This document shows, one piece after another, positions 42,226-54,301 of a stretch of 64,000 nt of DNA. The notes below the pieces were generated by a model. The model saw only the letters and a program-made list of their open reading frames with translations, was not told the DNA's origin and ran no database searches. A program made the position numbers and the translations under genes. Positions within the stretch are counted from its first letter, which is position 1; the number at the start of each line of letters is the position of its first letter. Source of the stretch: Linum tenue (Eukaryota > Streptophyta > Magnoliopsida > Malpighiales > Linaceae); NCBI GenBank assembly GCA_946122785.1, contig CAMGYJ010000011.1, forward strand, positions 21,391,007 through 21,455,006, in the 5' to 3' direction.

Positions 42226-43800
42226 CCCTTTCATATGGAACCTGGAGAGCTTGGATCTGCGTAGTTGTAAGCTCTAGGTTTTTCTCCTTGACTCTAGTAG
42301 AAATATATGAGAACTCTGATTTATTCAGTTTCCTAAGTTCTGCCTTCAGAAGATATAATTTATGCTTAACTCCAAACAGCCCAGTTCCCCCTCACCTCTT
42401 GCCCCCAACAAGATTCTAGTAATGAAGAGAAAGATTCATGCGAATAGCACATATCAAAAAAGAGAAATGGTTTCGGGTAAGACTTTTCAGGGACACACGG
42501 AATAATCAGAATCCCACAGTGATCAGAGAAATCAAGTGCCAGAAATTCAACAACACATTCAGAAAACTTCTCTAACCAATCCACATTAACCATTAACCTA
42601 TCAAGCTTGCGAGCAATGGGATTACCTTGTTGCTGATTTGACCAGGTAAACAGAGGCCCAGAAGCTGTGTGGTCAACTAGCTTCATCTATTCCACCCATT
42701 CTCTAAAAGAAATCATACTACCAGAGGTAGAGACATCACTAGAGGCCTCTATAGGGTCCAGAATAGCATTGAAATCACCCCCTACAACCCAAGGAGACCC
42801 CTGCACTCTCCAATGACTCATCTGTTTATATGTAACAGCACGATCTTTGTCCTCATTGGAACCATACACCATTGTGAAGAAAAATTGTACATCCTGCTTC
42901 AGTGAAACCACCATATGCATAAAGTTTTCCTCCTCAGCTAGCACTCGCAATCTAACATCATCATTCCACGCAATCCAAATTCTGCCAAGCTTATGTTTAG
43001 AGTAATTATCCACAAACTGGTAACCAGCAAACTTCCCCATTATTTCCTCAATTTTCTTTTTATTTTGCACTCTTGTTTCAAGTAAATCAAAGATAGAAAC
43101 CCTGTGTAGCCGAAGGTAATGAAGCACTGCATTGTGCTTCGAAGGGTCATTGAAGCCCCTTGTGTTCCAAATGAGCAGTGTCATTTGCGGGAAACAAACA
43201 CCTTAGTGGTTCCCCTTTACTTCTAAGCCCATCCCTTCCCCCTTTCTTTGGAGGAGCCTGCAAGATAATGTCTCGTTGGCCACATAACAGATCAAAAGCA
43301 TTAGAATGCAAAATAGGAGTAGGTACCTTCAGAGTATATTTTGGCTTAGCTCCATTAATCACCTTATTAAACTCCTCCTGAGAAGGTAAAGCACTTGGGG
43401 GTAACAGGAGGAGTGGTATCCTCCATGACCTTCTTCCCTTTATTAGCAACAGCTTCCTCCATAGTAACCTGAATAACCCCCTTCTCAGTATCACCCTCAG
43501 CCTCAGGCTGTCCCAACACATGAACCTCCTTATCCTTAGTACCCACAACCTCAGGCTGCCCCAACACAAGAACCTTGGATCGCTTGTGCCGCCAGAATCT
43601 TTTAGTAGGAGACCCAGGAGAAGGCAGAGAGCAATCATGCCCAAAAACCCCACAGGTACCACAACACCGAGGAAACCCACAATACTCAATACCAATGATT
43701 AACTCAGCCATATCATCTGGAGCAATACTGATTTTTGTCAATCCTAGGTTTAGTAGCACTTACTTCACACAAATACGAACAGTACCAACGCCCAAAATAA
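42226..43800 (-). pseudogene. LINE E first half: ORF1 zinc-knuckle remnant and ORF2 endonuclease
   Basis: Minus strand. The ORF1 remnant (about 43800-43185) shows a VGTVRICV block and a cysteine-rich knuckle (CGTCGVFGHDC) in shifted frames. ORF2 begins at the ATG at 43184 (LLIWNTRGFND) and has endonuclease motifs: LLETR, VVGGDFNAIL near 42780 and LDFSDHCGI near 42530. The frame then reaches solo LTR D and resumes in phase at 961. The ORF2 start lies in an ATGA context, as in the other two LINEs. The 5' end is truncated around 43800. Confidence 0.87.
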
Positions 43801-43986
43801 ACAATTATCTAACCATAAACTCATACAATTTGCAACTTCCTTCATTTCATGTGGGGTCCATGAACCCCACATTCTCTAATGTGGTTCCACCAATAACGAA
43901 TGGGTGCATAACCCATGATTATGCACCGTATCTTGAGTCAATATTTTCACACTAACTAATTCCCATGTTGACACGCACCTTCCCCC
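43801..43986. other. Short host spacer between two LINEs
   Basis: No gene or repeat seen. Its end, CTTCCCCC (43979-43986), recurs at 48962-48969 and may be the target duplication of LINE G. Confidence 0.4.
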
Positions 43987-44052
43987 TTAATCCCCCACAC
44001 CCAACTACAAATAAATAAATAAAAACCAACCGCCTTCTAGCCAAAGGAACAG

Positions 44053-44906
44053 GTGGCTCCGCACTGCCCACCGAGGGACCTGGCTGATCGGCCTTGTTCT
44101 GACCAGGCGTGTAAGGTTGCGGCTCCTAAAGCTGAAGGATCTAAGCCGGAGAAACGGCATTTGCGTCGTACTGCTTCCAAGGCCACTGCGGCGGCCATGC
44201 CGAATGCCCATGTTGCGTGTGGAGTTGTGGATCCTGCCCCACTCCAAATCAGGAACCTCGGGCTGCTCGGAAATCATGAAAGGCCTGTGTCTTGCATTAC
44301 GAGGAGCTCCATGCACGTGGTGGTAAGGCTACTGTTCCCCTCCCCACTGTGCACAAAACTGCCATTTCGACTGGTGCGGAGGCCGCAGGAACAAGTGGTG
44401 GGGAGAAGGAGGCTGGTGAGGGTGTACTACCCTTTACTGCCATGGTGAATTTGATGGATAATGCTCCTCACTAGAGGAGTGACTCGGAGGACTCGGGGAT
44501 GGATGATGACAACCAGTGTTTTGAAATAAAAAAACGAGTCCTGATGTCCTCCTCGGTGGAATCTGGTCAGGGCAATATGGGTAAAGTCTCCTAGGTCGTG
44601 GCGGCTTTCGAGGCTGGGTTGGCTATTGCTCAGGAGAAAGTGGATCCATGCATGGTCAAAGGCGATGTAGTTCGTTCGAATTCGTCGAAGGATGGATTGC
44701 ACGAGAAGGGAGCCGAGGTTCTTGATGAATATGGGTCAAATATGACCAACCCAGTGTTTGAGACCCGCAAACGTTCTTTGGCAGCCGTCGAGGGTGAAGT
44801 TGGATCCCCTCCCACGCCGAAGAAGCACTTTGTGGAATTTGTTGATGTTTATAACAAGGAGAAGGTGGAGGAAGCCAGCCTGGAATGGCCCCAGTCCGAT
44901 AAATGA
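44053..44906 (+). pseudogene. LINE G ORF1 remnant
   Basis: Broken by stops near 44475 and 44596. The last frame (44598-44906) has about 100 acidic residues with a SPPTPKKHF block and ends in a TGA that overlaps the ORF2 ATG as ATGA. No zinc knuckle is recognised, so assignment to ORF1 rests on position and the overlap. Confidence 0.6.
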
Positions 44907-47900
44907 GGCTTCTCGCGTGGAATGTGAGAGGAATTGGGCCATCCCTCACATTCCAAACTGCAGTAGATTTAGTCCGCTCGAATAATCCGGATCTCGTGTT
45001 TTTTCAGAAACCCGATCGAGCTGGTGTGTTGTTTCATTTCGTATGTGGGGTTTAGGCTTTGATATTTCCCAATGTTTCTTTGTGGATGCGATTGATGCGT
45101 CCGGTGATTTAGTAGTAGCTTGGTCCCCCGGAGTTGATGCTTCGGTGTTTTATCATTCCAACTTCTGTATTTGCTCCCAAATTAATGAAGTGGATGTTTC
45201 TTATATTGTGATTTGTGTTTATATTAGTTGTCATTCTGTTGTTCAAACCGCCAATTGGCTCACCTTCGGGAACTTTGCTCCTCCCTTACGCTTTCTTATG
45301 TGGTCATCGGAGATTTCAACACTACCCTTCATATGGGTGAAAAAGATGGTGGTAACCCTTGGAATGTTGCTCATTCGATCAGTCTGAGGGATTTTATCCA
45401 GGAACTCGGTCTCCATGATCCGGGTTTCCTTGGTGATCCGTTCACTTGGACTAATAGGAGGATGGGAGTGGCATGCATTCGTGAAAGGCTGGACAGGGCC
45501 CTTTGCTCTCATACATGGGTAGATCGGTTCCCTAAAACCTTGGTCAAGCATTTCACGGACCAGAGATCTGACCATCAAGCTCTCCTCCTCTCGAATAAAC
45601 CTTATGCTAGAAATAGTCGCCCCCTTTTCCGGTTTGATGCCCGGTGGTTTGCTATGTCTGGCAGGAAGATATACATGGGACTCCCATGTTCCGTCTTTGG
45701 GAGCGCCTTAAGCGACTCCGCCATTTGTTATATGACTGTACTAGGGCAGGCACTACCAACTCGCTACGGAATATCAGAACTCTCTAGAGTGAAATTGATA
45801 GGGTAAAACTTATCCAGCCCATTGACTGGGATGAGGTCAGAAATCTGGAGATGGAATTAAATCGTCAGTGGGAGGCGGATGAGGCTTACTGGCAACAAAA
45901 GTCAAGGGTTCGTCGTAAAAAGAATTTTGTGGAGGGTCTTCGTAGTGAGAACGGGGAGTGGATTATGGATGAGAATGGAAAGGCTAACATTGCGACATCG
46001 TTTTATCAGCACCTCTTCACCACGGAGAATCAGGTGGCTAACATGGTTGAGCATGTGGCAACTTTGCCTATTGCTCAGAGTGTTACTCCTGAGATGAATG
46101 CTAGCCTAACGGCTGAAGTTCTCCCTAGTGAAGTTTGTAAAACGATGTTTGCAATGGGGTCGAAACAGGCGCCTGGGTCGGATGGCTTCACTGGAAAAAT
46201 TTTCAAAACCTTCTGGGATATTGTGGGCAGTTCGGTGGTGGACGCGATGTGTTCGTTCTTCACGACAAGTCGAATACTCCGTAGTTTCAATCACACCTGG
46301 CTTACTTTGATACTGAAGGTTGATAAGGTGGAGTCAATGCGACAATTACGTCCTATTAGCCTATGCCAGTTGGTTTATAAAATTATTACCAAAATCATGG
46401 CAGAAAGGCTTGCTTGTCTCCTGCCACAAATTATTTTGGAGGGTCAGAATGCGTTTATCCGGGACCGGCAGATTTTCGAGAATATACTCTTGGGTCATGA
46501 GTTAATGCATTATTTGAAAATCAAAACGCAAGGTAAGAAAGGATACATGGCTATAAAGGTTGACATGGAAAAGGCCTATGATAGAGTCGAATGGTCCTTT
46601 CTTCTTGCAGTTTTGGACAAAATGGGCTTTAACTCTACCTGGCGAGGTTGGATTCAGGAGTGTCTCCGTTCTGCTTCTTTCTCTTTCCTCATGAATGGTA
46701 CCCCCAGGATATTTCACCTCTTCCAGAGGGTTACGACAAGGGGATCCGCTATCCGCTCTCTTATTTGTGCTTTGTACGGAGGGCTTTGCGGTGCTCCTTC
46801 GAAAGGCTATCCTGGATGGCCGGTTGGAAGGAGTAAAGGTGGCTCCTCGTGCGCCCCGGATCTCTCATTTATTATTCGCTGATGATTCTTATCTATTTCT
46901 CAGGGGTACTCTCCAGGAATGTGAAAATTTGATAGAGGTTCTGAATGAGTATGAGGAACTAAGTGGTTAGCGGGTGAACTTGGATAAATCGGTTGTTTGT
47001 TTTAGCCGGAATATTGTCCGCGCAGATCAGGAGTTTTTGGCAGCTATTTTGGGGGTGGGGCGGTGGGGGTTCATGACAAGTACCTTGGGCTACCCACTCT
47101 GATTGCGCGTTCAAAAATGGCTACTTTCAGGTAGCTGGAGGAGAAATTGTTAGAGTGCCTTCAAGGATGGAAACAAAGGACCTTATCTTGGGCAGCAAAG
47201 GATACTCTGATAAAACCTATTGCTCTGGCACTGCCGTTGCATGTGATGTCTTGCTTCAAATTACCGGTCTCTTTGTGTCGCCTTTTGGACAAACATGTAG
47301 CCCGCTTCTGGTGGGGTGTTGCTGAGGGCCATTTTCATATTCGCTGGATGTCATGGCGGAATATGTGTCGTAGTAAGCATGATGGAGGGTTGGGATTCGC
47401 CACTTTGAGCAATTTAATCAAGCGTTATTAGCTAAAATTGGGTGGCGTATTCTTATGGAACCCCAGTCCCTTTTGGCTCAGGTTTACAAAGGCAAATATT
47501 TCCCAACAGGCACATTTCTTAAAGCAACGGCTCGGTCTTGCCCTTCGTGGGGCTGGAAAAGTATCCTTTATGGTAGAGAACTTTTGGAGAAGGGTTTGCG
47601 GTGGCAAATTGGGAATGTTCAGTCTGCTTCGCTCCTCCATTCTAATTGGATTCCTCCTCTCCAGTTGGATCCTCCTAGGTTTAACCCTCGGGTCTTACCA
47701 GAGGGGGGTGAACTGAATGTTGCAGAGGTAATCTGTTAGGGGGAGGTGCATTGGAATGACCAAAAGCTTAGCCAATGGTTTGACCCACCGACCTGCTGTG
47801 CCATCAAAAAGATACCCCTCCCGAGGCAGCCTGTAGAAGATAGGTTGATATGGCATGACACCCCGGATGGGGTGTTCTTGGTAAAGTCCGCCTATCATTT

Positions 47901-48904
47901 AGCAGTCTCTCTTGATAAGCGCAGGGGGGTTGGAAGTCAATGGTCAGTTGGATGGATAGATCGAGTTGGATTCGTTTGTGGGAAGCCAATATTCCTCCCA
48001 AGTTAAAGGTCTTTCTATGGCAGATTCTTAATCGGATCCTGCCTACTACTGAGGCTCTTATTGAGAAACGGGTCCCTGTGCTTCTCAGGTGCCCTGTGTG
48101 TTGGGCAAGCTCGAAAACCATGGAGCATCTTTTTCTTGATTGCCCAGTAGTGTGGGCCCTTTGGGATTATTCTGGTATGGCTCACCTAGGGTAGGGGCTT
48201 TCTCGCCATACTTTCCCTTTGTTCCTTAAACGTCAGATGGCTTTGATTCACCAGTCTACTGTTTTTATGGTAGTCGTGGCTGTCCTCTGCGGATCTGGCG
48301 ATCTCGTAACTGGGTTGTCTTTGAAGGCAAACAGTTTGGGTTTTCTGCCTTGATGCGCTAGTTTCAACAGCAATATGCGGAGTGGGTACGACTTCCGGTG
48401 GATAAGGCCCCCTTACGTGTCCAAGCGGAGCTAACCCATCAGGATCCTGTTAGGGTGGACAGGGCTGTTTGCATGTGGGATGGGGCTGTTCGGAGTGGTT
48501 CACATTCTGCTGGTGGTTTGATTATTCTGACCCCGGGTCGGGATGTTTTGATGGCTAAGGGTGTGCAGTTTCCGTGGTTTGATGACCCCTTGGTTGTGGA
48601 ATTGGTGACGCTTCATGAAGCTGTTCTGTGGTGTCAGTCACTCGGTTTCGCGGATATTACCTTTGAGGGGGATGCGAAAGTTATCATTGATAAAATCAAC
48701 CAAGCGGATGCTAGCGATAGTCGGTTAGGAGCTGTTTTGGAGGAACTCGTTCAGATTTTTGCTAGTAATCCTAGGTTTAGTGTTAGATTTGTAGGTCGGC
48801 GTAGCAATAGGGTAGCCCATTTGGTGGCTAGAAAAGCCCTCTCATTATACCCGACTATGAGTCATTCTTTTGATTTCCGGGCCTGGCTGAATTCCAGGAT
48901 GTAA
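44903..48904 (+). pseudogene. LINE G ORF2: endonuclease, reverse transcriptase, RNase H
   Basis: Starts at the ATG at 44903 (RLLAWNVRGIG). Endonuclease blocks are VIGDFN near 45305, a LDRAL block near 45490 and RSDHQAL near 45570. The RT has QAPGSDGF near 46165, LRPISLCQLVYK near 46350, AIKVDMEKAYDRVEW near 46555, LRQGDPLSALLF near 46735 and the catalytic FADDS near 46880. A zinc-binding region (about 47880-48190) has a CPVC...H...C pattern. The C-terminal RNase H (48398-48904) shows the VELVTLHEAV and DAKVIIDKI blocks, placing it in the plant L1 group that carries RNase H. Several frameshifts (about 45010, 45290, 46720, 47100, 47990) and a TAG at 46968 break it. Confidence 0.88.
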
Positions 48905-49040
48905 TTATCTTTTGCTTAATCAATACATGATTATCTTTTGTCAAAAAAAAAAAAAAAAATTCTTCCCCCATTCCAATAACACCACCCAATTCATCTCCCT
49001 CCTCTTATTCTTCTTCTTCTTCTTCTTCTCTCTCTATGCA

Positions 49041-49980
49041 ATGGAAAACTCATCGCCCACAGGCGGGAAGTACTCGACCCAAGCCATGATGGACGGCGTG
49101 GACCAGCTGACTCCGAACCACACTATTCATCAACACAAAGGGTTGCGGATCGGCGAGCTAGTTTTAAGAGCTGGAGCCCTCTTTCTAACACTGGCTGCAG
49201 CCATAGTGCTCTGAATCAACAAACAGACCAAAACGGTGCCGGTTCAGATCATCAGCAACAAGCCTCCCGTCAATGTCCCCGTCTCCGCCAAGTGGCACTA
49301 CCTCTCCACCTTCACGTAAGTCTATCTATTTTACGTTTTTACCCAATCTGTTTGACCTGTTTGTTCGTCCTATTTTACATCGTCCCGATTATAGACAATG
49401 TTAGGTGAGCAATAAGTACTTTGTTCGGCCTGACATATCCTTGTTCGTTTAATTTTCAATCCGTGTTTGACTAAATTACATGTAATTTTATTCATACTAA
49501 ATAAATCTCATATATTAACTATGAAGAATTTACAGGTATATGAAACCTTAATTTCTCGAAAAATTTAATTATATTTACTATAGGTGAAAATCTTGATTTT
49601 CTATGAAAAAATAATATTTTTTTATTAAATTACATATCTATATACTTTACCGTGTCTTTTATAAATTACCCAACCTACTACGAACCAAATACGGATATTG
49701 AAATAGTAGCTACAAACCTGCCCATTGTCATTACTAACTTAACTATCGTTTTCACTCAAACAAGTTACAAGTATGTGACGTTTCAGGTTAAATCAATTTC
49801 CTCTGATTGTAAATTGTAATCTTTTTTCTGCGGTGGCCTGGTTCAGGTTCTTTGTGGTGTGCAACACGATAGCCTATGCGTACGCTTTCTTCTCCCTCTT
49901 GATTGCCCTGACCGGCAAGAAGTGGGCCGCGGCGGCGACCGTTATCCTCGCCTTCTGACAGTGGCCCTGCTGTTCGCCGG
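49041..49980 (+). pseudogene. CASP-like membrane protein, 5' part (exon 1, intron, start of exon 2)
   Basis: Exon 1 is 49041-49315, from the ATG after a CTT-rich leader. It has a short cytosolic N-terminus, a first membrane segment (LRIGELVLRAGALFLTLAAA) and the family block KQTKTVPVQI...NVPVSAKWHYLS. The intron is 49316-49846 (GTAAGT/CAG). Exon 2 from 49847 reads FFVVCNTIAYAYAFFSLL, the second membrane segment, and continues to the insertion at 49980. CASP-like proteins are four-span plasma-membrane scaffolds related to Casparian-strip proteins. Lesions: a TGA at 49212 where glycine is usual, a frameshift near 49955 and the retroelement at 49981. The rest is at 55849-56054. Confidence 0.85.
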
Positions 49981-51566
49981 TATTTTCCGGCGAGAAAACT
50001 TGCGTTGAAATAAGATTAATGCACCTTTGACTTCTTTGGACAACGATTACTAAGACACGGCTCACACCTCTTCAAACAAAGTTCGAACGAGGGTGTTTGA
50101 TTGATGGTTTCTGGGAACGAGATCTAAATTAAATTAGTTCTACTCCTATGAAGGTTCGGCGAGAGCTCCAAACTATGAACTACATCTATGGCTACATGAT
50201 AGAGAAAAGGTAAAGGATAAAATTGACATGTGTGTCAGAGTGTTGGTTTTGGAACCCTTATCTATGTCGACCCCTCCTCTTATTTATAGCCACGAGGAGG
50301 TAACCGCCATAGAAAACCGCTTGTTGGATAACTGCTACAAAGAAACGCTCCCCCTTCTTCGGTGGAAAATCGCCTCTTGGATAACTCCCAAAAAGAACCA
50401 GCTCCCTGCTTCCTCGAAGTGGTGGTTACTCCTTCAACCGCCTAGGGGCCTCTCTTGTAACCGTCGTGGGTCTTGGAGTGTAGCTTGCCTCGCCTGGTCT
50501 TATTCTGAATCTCATGTCATGCTAGTCTTTTGATAAGCATGTGGTGTCTCACAAAGGGGGGCGTGGTCTTCTTGCCTCGCGGCCATGGACTTCTTACTCA
50601 TGTCCATGGCCTTCTTGTCTTACGGCCATGAACTTCTTACTCATATCCATGGCCTTCTTGTCTAACGGTCATGGACCTCTTGAGACATATTCACTAGTGA
50701 TATAATGCTCCATCACCACACCCTTTTTATTTGTTTCCATGGCCCCTCTCATGAGGCGGCATGGACCTCTCAATCGTGCACATGGCCCCTCTCGTGAAGC
50801 GGCATGTTCTTCCCAGACTTAGAATATTTTTAGGTCATTCGAATTTGGTCATAAGGCGGCATGGCCTCTTTATTCGCGGCCATGGACCTCTCATTCATGC
50901 TCGTGGCCCACCCTGTGACACCGCATGACCTTCTCGATCTCTAGAGGGACATGAACCTCCTCGTTAAAGCTACAAGTCCTTCTCCACACTTAGAATATAT
51001 TTTCTTCTTTGAAGTGTGATTCGCGGCCTTGCGTCCATGGCGACTCTCGTGACACGGCCATAGATCTCCCAATCATGCACATGGCTCTTCTCTTGAGGTG
51101 GCATGGCTTTCTCATACTTAGTTTTTCAATCATGCCTAAGCCTCTTGTCTCCCATCCATTCCCCTTATCCTGACTCGGCATGGACGTCTCATCTTGTCTC
51201 GCGTCCATGCCTCTTCTCGTGAAGCGAGATGGCACGTGCTTCTCCTTGAAGCGGCATATACCTCTTCCAGACTTAGTTTATTTTTTAGTCATTCAGTCTT
51301 GATCTTGGGGCGACATGTGCTCCTCGATTTCTAGATGGACATGGCCCTCTTCATGAGGCGGCACATGCTTCTAGATTTTAGATGGACATGGCCCTCTTCG
51401 CTGAGGCGGGATGTCACTCTCCAGACTTAGTGGCTTGGGCTTAAAATCAATATCCATAAGGCCAATTTAAACAATATTAATTGTTATAATGGGTGTGGAT
51501 TTATAAACTCATTGATTATCTTATAACTCACCAATGTGGTACAAGACAAATTTTATGGTGTAAACA
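49981..51566 (-). mobile_element. LTR of element H (left copy)
   Basis: 1586 bp, flanked on its outer side by GCCGG (49976-49980). The element reads on the minus strand, so this is its 3' LTR. The outer end is TA instead of TG on the plus strand, a decayed terminus. About 2% differs from the other LTR by eye, plus a 39-bp stretch absent there. It is full of imperfect repeats around CATGGCC and GGCCATGGAC. Confidence 0.87.
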
Positions 51567-54301
51567 AATGCCCCCAACTACTTAGTGCATAAGGATTATG
51601 GACTAAATAGTTGAAACTAACTTGACCACTTATATCCCTTCTCTAACTGGTCCTCGAGTAACAAGGCTTGTCTCTACTCACCCATGACCACAGGTTCAAA
51701 AAAACTGGAATTTTTTTCCTCTAAAACAACACCATGGTACCTACGTCTTTCAAGTGGCTAGCTATGCCGCCTATGTTGTCTTCATTCATGTGTAGCCACG
51801 AGAAACCCTTGCCTTGTTGGCTTCTCGTCAACAATTCAGTGAGGCTCCTACACTTTTCTTATTTTACATGCTCAAACTGGCCATCACTCATCTCCAACCC
51901 ACGATGACCTTAGGTCATGGCCAACATCCAAACTGGTGGCCACTTGGGACAAGACGACATAGCATGGCAAGACGCAATCTACGACTCGGTATGCCAAGCC
52001 ATCACTACGACTTGGTGGTAAGATCTTCACATCAAAGTCTAATAACTTAGACTCAAAATTTCCACTTTGTTATTTTCTCTCTATTTTTTCTTATATAGCC
52101 ATGATTGGCTTTTATTTATTAATTAATATATGTGATATTTATTTATTTATTTAAGATCACAAGGAGTGACAAACGTCACTGCTCTCCATCGCCTCTGGCA
52201 AGAACTAATGCGCCAAAGGTGCACACCCACTGCCAAGTCCATGGATTAAAACATGCAAGCCATCCATATACCACATGCCTCTTTTCCTCCATGGAACATG
52301 ATTCTCCATACATTAATTTTGAATCTTCTAGCTTACCAGTGGGTGGTATATGATCAGCATATCTAGCCTTGGTGGCCTTGCATGGGATCTCATGCTCATA
52401 TGCTTTCGCCACATCACTTGACATGTCAAGTCGACCATGGGTTTTCCTCTGCCTTGGTTTCCTCATGGTTGAGACATGCTTACTCTCCTCATGTTGTTGG
52501 AGACGATGTCCATTCTTGACAAGTTGGCGACCACCCATGTGGCCCACTTGACTTTGTCTTTCAACCTCCAAACCTTGTTGGCTCCTACCCTTAGCACACG
52601 ACCATCTTTGGTTCTTTGTGAGGCCATGTCTAGTTTGTGCGTATGATACCTTCTTATGCATGCCCCTATGTCCATCATTCATGATTGATGGCATGTACTT
52701 ACTACTCATGGACATGGACTTGCCCCCCTGTCCACACTTAGCCAAACTTGCGGACTTATCACAAGCATGTGTAGGTTCGAATTCTTTTAGATTCTTGGAC
52801 ATGCCCCCTACTCCATTATTCATGGTAGGTGACATGCCTCCTTGCCCCATACTTAGCTAAATTTTCAACACTACGAGAACTCTTTTTGGCTTTTCCACGT
52901 CTTTTCTTGTTGGACTTGACCTCATATCCACTGTTTGCGATTGGTTGCATATCCTCTTGTCCAGACTTAACCATAGTTTTACACTTATAAAGGTCATGGA
53001 TGGCGTGGAGCTGTTGTGTCTTCCAAGACATGCCCCCTACTTCATACTTCATGATGGTTGACACTGACATGACCCCATGTCCAGACTTAGCCAAACTAGC
53101 ATGCTTATCACAAACATGTGTGGCTTGGACTTCATATGACGTTTTGGACATGCGTTGTCCATAATTAGCCAAATTTTCAAATCTGCAATAACTTTTTATG
53201 TCTTTCTTGCGTCGTGACTTGTTAGATATGCCCCAATTTCCACTACAAGTGGTTGGATGCATGCCCCCATTTCCAAACTTAGCCAAATTAGCATGCTTAG
53301 CACAAGCATGTGTTGCTTGAGATTGATGGGGTCTCTTAGACATCACATGCCCCCTAGATGGACTTTTAGGCTTCACCTTGTGGGAAGTTAGACTTTCATG
53401 CCCCCCTTGCTGAGCTCTTGGTGTTTTGAGTCCATCAGAATCGCTTCTTTGTCTACTCAAGAGGAGTGGCTTCAGGGGTGGGCAAGCATGTGGTGGTACT
53501 TGTTCCACATTGAATGGATCTTCACCATCTCGTCCATTGACAAGTGTCTCATCTGATCTTGTCTCGAGAACAAGCGGTTGAACATCACCTTGTACATGCA
53601 AGACCCCATGATTGGTGTTCAAAGTGGAGGTGGACCTCTCACCACAACTATCACATTAAGAGAGTGGTTTGCTTGCCACTGGAGGTGACAAGCTCTTCTG
53701 CCATAGTTGGCCATTCTGGTCATTAGCAGAAGAGTTGTACCATCTAGTGGCAAATCTCTTGATTGAACCACTTGCTTTATCAAAAGGTGTTTCAAATCAT
53801 TGAAATCATCATTATTTTTGTTAACCAACTCTATAAGTTGACTTAAACGATTATCTAGATGAGAAGTGAGAGATGCTAGGCGGAGGCTTACTTGTTGGGC
53901 ACCACGATGAAGGCCGACTAGGCATCCCTCCAAGGAATGACGATGTTCCTCCATGGCACGGACGCTCTCCACCCTCAACATGCGGTTCTCCTCCATGGCT
54001 TGACGGTTCTCCGCCATCATCTTGCGGTTCTCCTCTAAGGCTTGACGATTCTCCACCATCATCTTGCGGTCTTCCTCCAATATTTTGTGAAGTAACTTGA
54101 TGTTTGTGGTTATATCAACACTTGGTGCCGCCGGTGACGAAGTCTCCACCATGCCATTGTTTCCGGAAACATCCTTCATCTCATGGCTAAATTCAAACTT
54201 AGCCACGTGCTTCTTCACAAGCCCAAGTAAGAGAACACCTTCTTGTTGTCTGTCTTGGATCCATCAAATCAAACACAAGGACCCACCAGGTGTGCCAAAT
54301 T
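51567..54301 (-). mobile_element. Internal region of non-autonomous element H
   Basis: 2.7 kb between the LTRs, read on the minus strand. A polypurine-like TTGGGGGCAT abuts the left LTR (51567-51580). A primer-site-like TTTGGCACACCTGGTGGG lies next to the right LTR (54300-54283); I cannot assign its tRNA. No RT, integrase, protease or typical gag is recognisable, so the element depends on others for movement. Confidence 0.75.
52176..54218 (-). pseudogene. Element H protein of unknown family (coiled coil plus internal repeats), broken
   Basis: Three consecutive minus-strand frames (54218-53619, 53622-52816, 52850-52176) look like one protein with two frame breaks. A likely ATG is at 54179. 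The first part has a strong heptad-type segment with near-repeats of ENRKMMAENRQAMEENR (near 54080-53940). The later part repeats a motif of the form H-x-C-x-K-H/S-A-x-LAK-x-G about four times (near 53300, 53110, 52760), and shorter LAKYG forms occur near 53170 and 52860. I do not recognise the family. A role as a structural, gag-like protein is only inference from position. Confidence 0.5.

Larger units (their letters stand above)
43987..48959 (+). mobile_element. Near full-length L1-type LINE G with poly(A) tail
   Basis: About 5 kb ending in a run of 17 A (48942-48958). The order is ORF1 remnant, endonuclease, RT, zinc-binding RT domain, RNase H. Possible target duplication CTTCCCCC on both sides. 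It landed just upstream of the CASP-like gene. Frameshifts and stops show it is no longer active. Confidence 0.88.

Noticed and set aside
43147..43695. 182-codon leucine/arginine-rich minus-strand frame
   Set aside because: It overlaps the LINE ORF1 remnant in another frame and has shadow-like composition.
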